Positions 54,945 to 64,000 of a stretch of 64,000 nucleotides of DNA are shown piece by piece. Each line of letters starts with the position of its first letter. Within the stretch, counting starts at the first letter, position 1. This DNA comes from Tepidiforma bonchosmolovskayae (GTDB taxonomy: Bacteria > Chloroflexota > Dehalococcoidia > Tepidiformales > Tepidiformaceae): the NCBI RefSeq assembly GCF_008838325.1, contig NZ_CP042829.1, positions 806,001-870,000 of the forward strand, given 5' to 3'. The position numbers and the translations under genes are program-made. The notes beneath the pieces were generated by a model. That model was given only the letters and a program-made list of their open reading frames with translations. It made no database searches and was not told where the DNA came from.

Positions 54945-56884
54945 CAGGCGCCTCCCCCGGCCTGGCCTTCGGCGAGGAGGCGCGCGCGCTCGGCGGGCAG
55001 GGCTTCGGATTCGCCGCGGACGCGCGGGCGGGGGCGTTCGGCGCCGCCAGGGCCGGGCACGGGGGCCACGGGCCGGCCGAGGGCCTCTTCCTGGTCCTTT
55101 AGTTCGAGTTCGAAGATGCGGCGGTAGAGGCCTTCCTGCTGGATGAGCTCCTGGTGGGTGCCGCGCTGGATGATGCGGCCCCGGTCGAGCACGATGATCT
55201 GGTCGGCGCGCATGACGGTGCGGAGGCGCTGGGCGATGACGAAGGTGGTGCGGCCCTTCATGAGCTCCTGGAGGGCCTGCTGGATGAGGAACTCGGTCTG
55301 GGTGTCCACGCTGGCGGTGGAGTCATCGAAGATGAGGATTTTGGGGTCGAGGAGGAGGGTGCGGGCGATGGCGATGCGCTGTTTCTGGCCGCCGGAGAGG
55401 GTGACGCCGCGTTCGCCGACCCATTCGTCGTAGCCGTAGGGGAGGGAGACGATGAAGTCGTGGATGCGGGCGGCTTTGGCGGCGCGCTCGATCTCTTCCT
55501 GGCTGGCATCGGGTTTGCCGTAGGCGATGTTGTCGCGGATGGTGCCGATGAAGAGGAAGACGTCCTGCTGGACGATGCCGATGTTGCGGCGGAGGGAGTC
55601 GATGGTGACGTCGCGGATGTCGATGCCGTCGATGAGGATGCGGCCTTCGGTGACGTCGTAGAAGCGGGGGATGAGGTTGACGATGGTGGACTTGCCGGAG
55701 CCGGTTGGGCCGAGCAGGGCGATAACCTGGCCGGGCTTCGCATCGATGTTGATGCCGGAGAGGACGGGGCTGAGGTTGTCGTAGCTGAAGCTGACGTTTT
55801 CGAAGACGACGTGGCCCTTGACGTCGGTGAGCGGGATGGCGCCGGGCTTTTCCTGGACGGCGGACTGGGCATCGATGAGTTCGAAGACGCGCTCTGCGGA
55901 GCTGATGGCGCGGGCGATGATGTTGATCATGAAGCCGAGGGTGCGGACAGGGAGCTGGAGGAGGTTGAGCCAGAGGGTGAAGGTGAGGACATCCTGGGCC
56001 TGGAGGGAGCCGCGGGAGACGAGCCAGGAGCCGAAGCCGACGGTGAGGGCGATCTGGGCGGCGGAGATGCCCTGGAGGAGGGGCTGGTTGTTCGCCTGGA
56101 TGAGGGCGGCCTGGTAGGAGAGGTCGGCCTGGCGTTTGGCCGCGTCGGCAAACTTTTTGCTTTCGTAGTCTTCCCGGGCGAAGGCCTTGACGACGCGGAT
56201 GCCGGTGAGCGCCTCCTCGGCGATCTGGGTCATTTCGGCCTGGTTCTGCTGGATCTGGAGCCACATGGGGCGGAGGCGGCGGCTGGTGACGATGGAGCGC
56301 CAGGCGAGGATCGGGAGGGAGATGAAGGAGACGAGGGCGAGCTGCCAGTTGATGACGAGCATGCCCACGATGGAGATGAGGATCATGAGGATGATGTAGG
56401 AGAGGCGGAGCAGGCCCATGGAGAAGAAGATGCGGATGTTCTCCACGTCCTGGGTGGCGCGGCTCATGATCTGGCCGGTCTGGACTTTGTCGTGGTAGGC
56501 GAAGCTGAGGCGCTGGAGGTTGTCGTAGATGCGGTTGCGGATGTCGTAGGCGACGTTCTGGCCGATGGTTTCGCCGAGGTACTGCTGGCCAAAGGCGGCG
56601 GCGCCGCGGGCGATGGCAAAGGCGACGATGGCGGAGGCGCCGAGGATGAGGAGCCGCTCGTTGCCTTCGAGGCCGATGAGGCGGCCGTTCGCATCGCGGA
56701 CAGGCTGGAGGCCGAAGTCGATGGCGAACTTAATCAGCAGGGGGCTGATCATGACGAAGGCGCCGGCGAGGATGACGCAGACCCAGGCGAGGATGAACTG
56801 GCCGCGGTAGGCCTTCAGATAGGGAAGCAGACGCAGAAGCCAGCGCACCCGGCGGTGTCCCTCCTCGGGGAAGGACGGTATCAT
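54944..56884 (-). CDS. ABC exporter subunit with degenerate ATPase site
   Basis: 646 residues from ATG 56884. Six spans (LILGASAIVAFAIARGAAAF among them), Walker A GPTGSGKSTIVNLIP, signature LSGGQKQR, but Walker B ILIFDDSTASVD, where Asp replaces the catalytic Glu. That is the TM287/BmrC-type partner of a heterodimeric exporter. ATG 56884 has no ribosome site; GTG 56848 has GAGGAGG 11 nt upstream and may be the true start. A palindromic operator lies just upstream. Confidence 0.92.
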   Translation of the reverse strand: MIPSFPEEGHRRVRWLLRLLPYLKAYRGQFILAWVCVILAGAFVMISPLLIKFAIDFGLQPVRDANGRLIGLEGNERLLILGASAIVAFAIARGAAAFGQQYLGETIGQNVAYDIRNRIYDNLQRLSFAYHDKVQTGQIMSRATQDVENIRIFFSMGLLRLSYIILMILISIVGMLVINWQLALVSFISLPILAWRSIVTSRRLRPMWLQIQQNQAEMTQIAEEALTGIRVVKAFAREDYESKKFADAAKRQADLSYQAALIQANNQPLLQGISAAQIALTVGFGSWLVSRGSLQAQDVLTFTLWLNLLQLPVRTLGFMINIIARAISSAERVFELIDAQSAVQEKPGAIPLTDVKGHVVFENVSFSYDNLSPVLSGINIDAKPGQVIALLGPTGSGKSTIVNLIPRFYDVTEGRILIDGIDIRDVTIDSLRRNIGIVQQDVFLFIGTIRDNIAYGKPDASQEEIERAAKAARIHDFIVSLPYGYDEWVGERGVTLSGGQKQRIAIARTLLLDPKILIFDDSTASVDTQTEFLIQQALQELMKGRTTFVIAQRLRTVMRADQIIVLDRGRIIQRGTHQELIQQEGLYRRIFELELKDQEEALGRPVAPVPGPGGAERPRPRVRGESEALPAERARLLAEGQAGGGA

Positions 56885-56887
56885 ACG

Positions 56888-56903
56888 TTGACGCGAACGT
56901 CAA
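56888..56903. promoter_or_regulatory. TTGACG-n4-CGTCAA operator before ABC exporter
   Basis: Perfect palindrome TTGACGTTCGCGTCAA on the minus strand, 3 nt before the exporter ATG. This is the form of TetR-family operators. TATGAT directly after it (minus strand) could be a -10, which would place the start of translation at GTG 56848. No TetR gene is in the window. Confidence 0.65.
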
Positions 56904-56997
56904 AGTAGGCTGGCTGACGGGCCAGCCCGGCGCCGCGACGGGGGATGTCGCGCCAATCTGGTAGAAGAGGGGACTCAATAGAAGGCGGAGGAGTGCC

Positions 56998-57954
56998 GTG
57001 CTGAAGGGCTGGGCGTTCGTTGCCGGGGTGATGTTGCTGGTCCTGGGCGGGGCAGCCGCCTGCCGGGCCGCCGCCGAGCCTTCGGCGACGACGCCGCGGG
57101 CGATAGTGCCGATGCTGGCGGCCGACTCCGCGCCGGCGCCGGCGGGGTTGGTGCAGTGCGTGGTTACGAATGTGGTGGATGGCGACACCATCGATGTGGG
57201 CGGCTGCGCAGACGCGGGGCGGGTCCGGCTAATCCTGATTGATGCTCCGGAGAGCTCGGGCGGGGCCCGCTGCTTCAGCAAGGAGGCCACCGACTACGTG
57301 AAAGCCCGGCTGCTGGGGCGGACGGTCGAGCTGGAGCGGGATGTTTCGAACCGGGACCGGTACGACCGCTACCTGCGGTATGTGTGGGTCGATGGCGAGC
57401 TGTTCAATGAGCGGATGGTGCGGGACGGGTATGCAGCGCTGGCGGTCTACCCGCCGGATGTGAAGTATCGGGACCGGATTGCGGCGGCAGAGGCGGAAGC
57501 AAAGGCGGCGAACCGGGGTCTCTGGGGGGCCTGCGGCGGGCTGAACACGCCGGCGACGCCGACACCAACAGCGGCCGGCACGCCGACGGCGACTCCGACA
57601 CGGAGCGCGACGCCAACCCCGCCGGCGACGCCGACGCCCGGCGGGAACTGCGCGGCGGCGACGGCGCGGATTGTGTCGCTGAACAAGGCCGCGGAGGTGG
57701 TCGTCATCGAGGGGAGCGGCGACCTCACCGGGTGGCGGCTGGTGAGCGAGCGCGGCAACCAGCAGTTCGCGTTCCCGAACGGGTTCGTGCTGAGCGGCCG
57801 GGTGGAGGTGTGGAGCGGGGTGCCGCAGTTCCCGAATACGGCGACGCGGCTGTGGTGGTCGTCGGAGCCGCTCTGGAACAATACGCAGGATGACGACGCG
57901 CTGCTCTACGACTGCACGGGCCGGCTGGTGCAGCGGTTCGACGACGGCGATTGA
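56998..57954 (+). CDS. Secreted thermonuclease (SNase) with C-terminal lamin-tail domain
   Basis: 318 residues from GTG 56998, with GGAGGAG upstream. Signal region LKGWAFVAGVMLLVLGGAAA ends at a Cys, perhaps a weak lipobox. The SNase domain has VVDGDTIDVGGC, RVRLILIDAPES and the catalytic Arg region ELERDVSNRDRYDRYLRYVW. A Thr/Pro linker leads to a lamin-tail-like domain (ARIVSLNKAAEVVVIEGSGD, LTGWRLVSERGNQQFAFPNG). It would degrade extracellular DNA or RNA with Ca2+. Domain calls are firm, anchoring less so. Confidence 0.9.
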   Translation: MLKGWAFVAGVMLLVLGGAAACRAAAEPSATTPRAIVPMLAADSAPAPAGLVQCVVTNVVDGDTIDVGGCADAGRVRLILIDAPESSGGARCFSKEATDYVKARLLGRTVELERDVSNRDRYDRYLRYVWVDGELFNERMVRDGYAALAVYPPDVKYRDRIAAAEAEAKAANRGLWGACGGLNTPATPTPTAAGTPTATPTRSATPTPPATPTPGGNCAAATARIVSLNKAAEVVVIEGSGDLTGWRLVSERGNQQFAFPNGFVLSGRVEVWSGVPQFPNTATRLWWSSEPLWNNTQDDDALLYDCTGRLVQRFDDGD

Positions 57955-58009
57955 AACAGCGTCTCAGGAGGCGTAGGCTCAGCGGCGACGTCTGTGCTGG
58001 AGCTGCGCG

Positions 58010-58855
58010 ATGCCGACGAACGTCCTGAGGCCGACCGAGGAAGAGGCGCTGGCTGCGTGGAGGGAGCTGGTGGCGGCTGACGCCGCCCAGGTGGCCCGCG
58101 TGCGGGAGCCGGAGCCGCCGGCCGACCACTACGCGGCAGTGGCGGGCCGCTTCCGGCCGGGAGCGTTCGAGTCGCTGGAGTGGCCGGTGCTGGACACGCT
58201 CGTTGCGCCGGGGGAGACGGTGCTGGATATCGGCGCGGGCGGCGGCCGGTTTGCGGTGCCGCTCGCGCAGAAGGGCTGCCGGGTGATCGCCATTGAGCCG
58301 AGCGGGGCGATGCGGGAGACGCTGGCAGCGGCAGCGGCCGAGGCCGGCGTGACCGTTGAGGTGCACGACCTGCGCTGGCCGGCGGCCGGGTGGACGGAGG
58401 AGGCGGATGTGAGCCTGGCGGCGCACGCGTGCTACGACATCGCTGAGATTGGGCCCTTCCTCGATGCGATGGAGCGGCACACGCGGCGGCTGTGCGTGGC
58501 GATGTTCGGGCAGTTCGCGCGGGGGGCGAACCTTGCACCGCTGTTCGAGGCGGTGCACGGGGAGCCGCTCCAGGCCCTGCCGGCCCTGAAGGAGTTTGTC
58601 GCGCTGCTCGGTGCGCGGAACCGGAGGTACGAGGTGCGGACGGTGAGCAGCGGGCGTGCGTATGAGCTGATGGAGCGGGAGCAGGCGTTCGAGATGGCGC
58701 GGCGGATGCTCTGGCTGGCGCCGGGCAGCGCGAAGGATGTGCGGATGCGGGAGCTGATGGAGGCGTGGTGGGGGTCGCCGGAAGGGATCCGGATGCCGGC
58801 ATTCCGCCGGTTCATCGGCATCGTGAGCTGGGAGCCGCCGCGCAGCGCCGGGTGA
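58010..58855 (+). CDS. Class I SAM-dependent methyltransferase
   Basis: 281 residues, GGAG 8 nt before the ATG. Motif I is VLDIGAGGGRFAVPLAQKG near residue 68, followed by VIAIEPSGAMRETLA. Substrate is not evident. It is convergent with gyrB. Confidence 0.85.
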   Translation: MPTNVLRPTEEEALAAWRELVAADAAQVARVREPEPPADHYAAVAGRFRPGAFESLEWPVLDTLVAPGETVLDIGAGGGRFAVPLAQKGCRVIAIEPSGAMRETLAAAAAEAGVTVEVHDLRWPAAGWTEEADVSLAAHACYDIAEIGPFLDAMERHTRRLCVAMFGQFARGANLAPLFEAVHGEPLQALPALKEFVALLGARNRRYEVRTVSSGRAYELMEREQAFEMARRMLWLAPGSAKDVRMRELMEAWWGSPEGIRMPAFRRFIGIVSWEPPRSAG

Positions 58856-58876
58856 GGCGGGGGCCGGGCCGCCGCG

Positions 58877-60946
<2,070 letters not shown>

Positions 60947-60958
60947 TCAGGGGCGGGG

Positions 60959-61393
60959 CTACGGCCGGGGCCAGAGGACGGCCTGGGTGCAGCGGAAGAC
61001 GGCGAGCGTGCGGCCGGTCTCGACGTGGGTGACGGCGGCATCCCAGACCTGGGTGGTGCGGCCGCCGTGGAGCATCGCGGCGCGGGCTGCTATGACGCCG
61101 TCGGTGGCGGTGCCGAGGAAGTTCGCCTTCAGCTCAATGGTCGTAAAGCCGGCGGCGCCGTCCGGCAGGCTGACGGTGCAGCCGTAGCCGCAGAGGGTAT
61201 CGGCGAGGGCGACGATGGTGGCGGCGTGGAGGTAGCCGTTCGGCGCGAGGTGGTCGGGCTGGATGACGAGGCGACCCTCGGCGACGCCGCGGCTGATGGC
61301 GGTAACCTCAACGCCGAGGCGGCCCGGCAGGCGCCCGCGGGAGCGTTCGGCCCAGTACGCGATCGTGGTTGGGTCGTCGGCGTCGGGGGACAT
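60959..61393 (-). CDS. PaaI-family hotdog thioesterase
   Basis: 144 residues from ATG 61393, with GGGAG 7 nt upstream; the longer frame is not coding. Hotdog signature: HLAPNGYLHAATIVALADTL with the PaaI-type Asn/Asp in the NG...H and D positions, then ELKANFLGTA. It hydrolyses acyl-CoA, probably phenylacetyl- or hydroxybenzoyl-type. Confidence 0.85.
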   Translation of the reverse strand: MSPDADDPTTIAYWAERSRGRLPGRLGVEVTAISRGVAEGRLVIQPDHLAPNGYLHAATIVALADTLCGYGCTVSLPDGAAGFTTIELKANFLGTATDGVIAARAAMLHGGRTTQVWDAAVTHVETGRTLAVFRCTQAVLWPRP

Positions 61394-61516
61394 GGCCGGG
61401 CTCCCTGCGGGCGGATTGGGAGATGATGCCGGGCAGGGTTGCGAATTGCAACTGAGTTGCAGCGGCCGGCCCGGCCGGGGGAGAATCCGGCCCACCCCTG
61501 CGCTCGGAGGCGTTCG

Positions 61517-62821
61517 ATGGCGATTGACTGGCCGGCGGTGCACCGCGAGGCGCTCGAGATCCTGGTGCAGTACCTGCAGATCGACACCTCGAACCCGCCG
61601 GGGAACGAGAAACCGGCAGCGCGCTTTCTCGGTGCGATCTCCGAGGCGGAGGGCATCCCGGTGGAGTACATCGAGACGGCGCCGAACCGGGAGGTGCTGG
61701 TGGCGCGGCTGCGGGGGGACGGTTCGAAGCGGCCGATCATGCTGTGCAACCACACGGATGTGGTTCCGGTGGAGGAGCAGTACTGGAGCGTGCCGGCGTT
61801 CGCGGGGCTGGTGCAGGATGGGCGGGTGTACGGCCGCGGGGCGGTGGATATGAAGGGGTGCGGGGTGATGCAGCTGATGGCGATGCTGCTGCTGAAGCGG
61901 GAGGGGGTGCCGCTGAAGCGGGATGTGGTGTTCTGCGCGGTGCCTGACGAGGAGGCCGGCAGCGATTACGGCATGGCGTGGCTGTGCGAGCACCGGCCGG
62001 ACATCGTGGATGTGGAGTACGAGCTGAGCGAGGGTGCAGGCGGGACGACCCGGTTCGGGCGGCAGGAGACGCGGCTGTTCAGCGTGGCGACGAACGAGAA
62101 GGACATCTGCTGGCTGAAGCTGACGGCGGTCGGGCGGCCGGGGCACGGGAGCGTGCCGCACGAGGACAACTCGGCGGTGTACCTCGTGCGGGCGCTCAAG
62201 CGGCTCGTGGACTGGGAGCGGCCGCTGGTGTTTACGCCCGACACGGAGGCCTACCTCGACCGGCTGGCCGAGGCGGGGCTGATGCCGCCGCGGTCGGACC
62301 GGAAGGCGGTGGAGGAGCGGATCCGGCGGTCGCCGGAGCTGCTGGCGATGTTCCAGAACACGCTGAACCTGACGATGCTGCAGGCGGGCATCAAGGCGAA
62401 CGTCATCCCGGCGCGGAGCGAAGCGGTGATCGACTGCCGCCTGCTACCGGGGCAGTCGAAGCGGGACTGGATCCGGCAGGTGCGGGAACGGATCGGCGAC
62501 GAGCGGGTCTCGGTGGAGCTGCTCTCGCCGGACCACGGCGAGCCGGAGGCGGTGCCGTGGGATACGGAACTGTTCCGGACGATCACGTCGGTGGTGAAGG
62601 AGGCGATGGAGGATGCGGTGGTGGTCCCGGGGATGACGATCGGCGGGACGGACAACCGGTTTCTGCGGGAGCGGGGGATCCCGGCGTACGGGTTCATCCC
62701 GTGCCTGCTCTCGCCGGAGGAGCGGCGCGGGTTCCACGGGAACGACGAGTTCCTGACGGTGGAGAACCTGAACCTCGGCTGCGAGCTGATGTACGAGATT
62801 GTGCGGCGGATGGTGAGCTAA
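61517..62821 (+). CDS. M20-family metallopeptidase/deacylase (ArgE/DapE-like)
   Basis: 434 residues from ATG 61517, with GGAGG 6 nt upstream. Di-zinc motifs: LCNHTDVVPV, YGRGAVDMKGCG, the catalytic DEEAG (VPDEEAGSDYG), and the late His in RGFHGNDEFLTVENL. The lid domain has GRPGHGSVPHEDNSAVYLVR. This could be an acetylornithine deacetylase, a carboxypeptidase or a succinyl-diaminopimelate desuccinylase; the sequence does not decide. Confidence 0.9.
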   Translation: MAIDWPAVHREALEILVQYLQIDTSNPPGNEKPAARFLGAISEAEGIPVEYIETAPNREVLVARLRGDGSKRPIMLCNHTDVVPVEEQYWSVPAFAGLVQDGRVYGRGAVDMKGCGVMQLMAMLLLKREGVPLKRDVVFCAVPDEEAGSDYGMAWLCEHRPDIVDVEYELSEGAGGTTRFGRQETRLFSVATNEKDICWLKLTAVGRPGHGSVPHEDNSAVYLVRALKRLVDWERPLVFTPDTEAYLDRLAEAGLMPPRSDRKAVEERIRRSPELLAMFQNTLNLTMLQAGIKANVIPARSEAVIDCRLLPGQSKRDWIRQVRERIGDERVSVELLSPDHGEPEAVPWDTELFRTITSVVKEAMEDAVVVPGMTIGGTDNRFLRERGIPAYGFIPCLLSPEERRGFHGNDEFLTVENLNLGCELMYEIVRRMVS

Positions 62822-62848
62822 GCGGCGCGGGCGGGGAGAATGGTGCCG

Positions 62849-64000
62849 ATGGGGCACCGGCGGCGCTGGCAGGCGGCGGGGATCCTCGGCGGCGCGGTGC
62901 TTGCGCTCGGGCTGCTGGCGGGGCAGCTCTGGCTGACGCTGCACCTGCAGTGGACGAACCGGGAGCCGCTGGCTGATTCGGCGATCGGGTTCAACTTCAG
63001 CTGCGACCAGGCGGAGTACCTGCTGCTGGAGGAGCCGGGCGCCGGCCCGGATGGCCACGCGCCGGACGGGCGGCCGGGGCGGGCGGAGTGGTGCGCGGAG
63101 GTGCTTCGCGAGCTGATCGAGCGGACGGGCATCCGGCTGGTGCGGCTGAGCGTGCAGTGGGACGAGGTGGAACCGGAGGAGGGACGGTACGACTTTTCCG
63201 TCATCGAGGCGCAGCTCGATGCGGTGCGGGCCGCCGGGGCGACGGCGAACGTCTCCATCGGGATGAAGGCGCAGCGCCACCCGGAGTTCTACATCCCGGC
63301 GTGGGCGCTGGAGGGGGTGGAGCTGCGGGAGTGGATGGACCTCTCGAGCGTGCCGGTGCTCCGCGAGCGGGCGCTGAGGATGGTGTCGACGGTGGCGGCT
63401 CACCTTGCCGGGCGGCCGGAGATCGATTCATGGACGGCGGAGAACGAGGGGTACATCGCTTCGCACCGGGCCCACCACTACCACCTGGGCCGGGCGTACG
63501 TGGCGGAGGTTGCGGAGACGATCCGGCGGGCCGACCCGCAGGGACGGCCGGTGGCGATTAACCACGCCCAGCATTATGTCTATGACCGGCGATGGCGGGA
63601 TGCGCTGGCCGATGCGGACGTGCTGGCGCAGAGCATGTACCCGCGGCGAAACGGCTCGGTGCTGGGGCGGCCGGTGGTGGTGGACATCATGCAGCTGGGG
63701 TGGCTGATGCCGAACTATGCCTACCAGGCGCGAGAAGCCCGGAAGGCGGGGAAGCAGTTCTGGGTGACGGAGCTCCAGGCGGAGCCGTGGACGGACGGGG
63801 ACGCGCGGCTGATTTCGCCGGAGCGGCCTTCGAGGAACCTCTCGCCGGAGACGATGCTGAAGAACGTGGCGTACGCGCGGAGGACGGGCGCCGAGCGGAT
63901 CTACCTGTGGGGCGCAGAGTGGTGGTTGTACCAGGAGCACCGGTTCGGCGACGGCCGGTGGCTGGAGGCGGCGCGGGCGGCAGCGGCCGGCGCGGCGGAG
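62849..64000 (+). CDS. Glycoside hydrolase-like TIM-barrel protein, 3' truncated
   Basis: At least 384 residues, running off the window. A membrane anchor (AAGILGGAVLALGLLAGQLW) is followed by a clan GH-A type barrel: IRLVRLSVQWDEVEPEEGRY, the acid/base pair in DSWTAENEG, and a likely nucleophile Glu in QFWVTELQAEPW. It resembles GH39/GH42-type enzymes. ATG 62840 is in frame, but the GGGGAG fits ATG 62849 better. Confidence 0.78.
   Translation, partial: MGHRRRWQAAGILGGAVLALGLLAGQLWLTLHLQWTNREPLADSAIGFNFSCDQAEYLLLEEPGAGPDGHAPDGRPGRAEWCAEVLRELIERTGIRLVRLSVQWDEVEPEEGRYDFSVIEAQLDAVRAAGATANVSIGMKAQRHPEFYIPAWALEGVELREWMDLSSVPVLRERALRMVSTVAAHLAGRPEIDSWTAENEGYIASHRAHHYHLGRAYVAEVAETIRRADPQGRPVAINHAQHYVYDRRWRDALADADVLAQSMYPRRNGSVLGRPVVVDIMQLGWLMPNYAYQAREARKAGKQFWVTELQAEPWTDGDARLISPERPSRNLSPETMLKNVAYARRTGAERIYLWGAEWWLYQEHRFGDGRWLEAARAAAAGAAE

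Noticed and set aside
52878..55127. Long plus-strand frame opposite the ABC exporter
   Set aside because: Antisense shadow; the exporter subunits carry full ABC motifs.

Overview
The window is about 64 kb of very GC-rich bacterial chromosome, densely packed and mostly single-copy housekeeping and motility genes. There is no phage, CRISPR array or intact transposon. The gene set points to a single-membrane (monoderm-style) motile bacterium. It has a MurT lipid II amidation subunit, several secreted proteins with sortase-like C-termini, and a flagellar cluster that passes from the rod genes straight to flgM/flgN/flgK/flgL without flgH or flgI (the outer-membrane and peptidoglycan rings). Gene content and base composition remind me of thermophilic Chloroflexota of the Dehalococcoidia/Tepidiforma type. 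That placement is inference; no rRNA gene is present to settle it.

Region 1 (1-1139) holds the tail of a PIN-domain protein and a crotonase-family gene. Region 2 (1177-19349) is a large flagellar cluster, all on the minus strand. In transcription order it is flbD, motA, motB, fliL, fliN/fliY, fliO, fliP, fliQ, fliR, flhB, flhA, flhF, a PilZ protein, a small membrane protein, fliA (sigma-28), a small membrane protein, an LPxTG-type surface protein, two FlgF/FlgG rod proteins, flgM, flgN, flgK and flgL. The hook, basal body, cap and flagellin genes must lie elsewhere. Most genes overlap or nearly touch. The three real gaps (before flbD, before fliP, before pilZ) share a TCAGGGnnnTCCC-like motif that I think is regulatory.

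Region 3 (19559-36383) is mixed: a truncated GntR regulator, a PAC2 protein, an Eis-like acetyltransferase, an M16 peptidase, CcsA, thioesterases, an ECF sigma/anti-sigma pair divergent from a DUF4397 surface protein, recF, an HpcH/CitE-like lyase, a GGDEF-EAL protein, a DUF192 lipoprotein and a DMT transporter. Region 4 (36427-49433) carries an M50 protease, murT, xdhC, a histidine phosphatase with a rhomboid protease, a CAP-domain protein, an SDR, an ArsR/persulfide-type MBL-rhodanese operon, a Vms1/eRF1-like protein, proA and tRNA-Ser(CGA). Region 5 (49937-64000) has a second PPxTG surface protein, a CNNM/CBS membrane protein, a heterodimeric ABC exporter with a palindromic operator at its head, a secreted nuclease, a methyltransferase, gyrB, a PaaI-type thioesterase, an M20 peptidase and a truncated glycoside hydrolase.

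Two genome-wide signals stand out. First, many transcription-unit heads have a TAnnnT hexamer only 6-8 nt before an ATG/GTG and no Shine-Dalgarno sequence, which looks like leaderless transcription; the tRNA gene has the same element 7 nt before its mature 5' end. Second, G-rich heptamer arrays (CRGGGAG or GGGAGGA) recur at five intergenic sites. c-di-GMP signalling is likely to touch motility through the PilZ protein in the cluster and the GGDEF-EAL protein.
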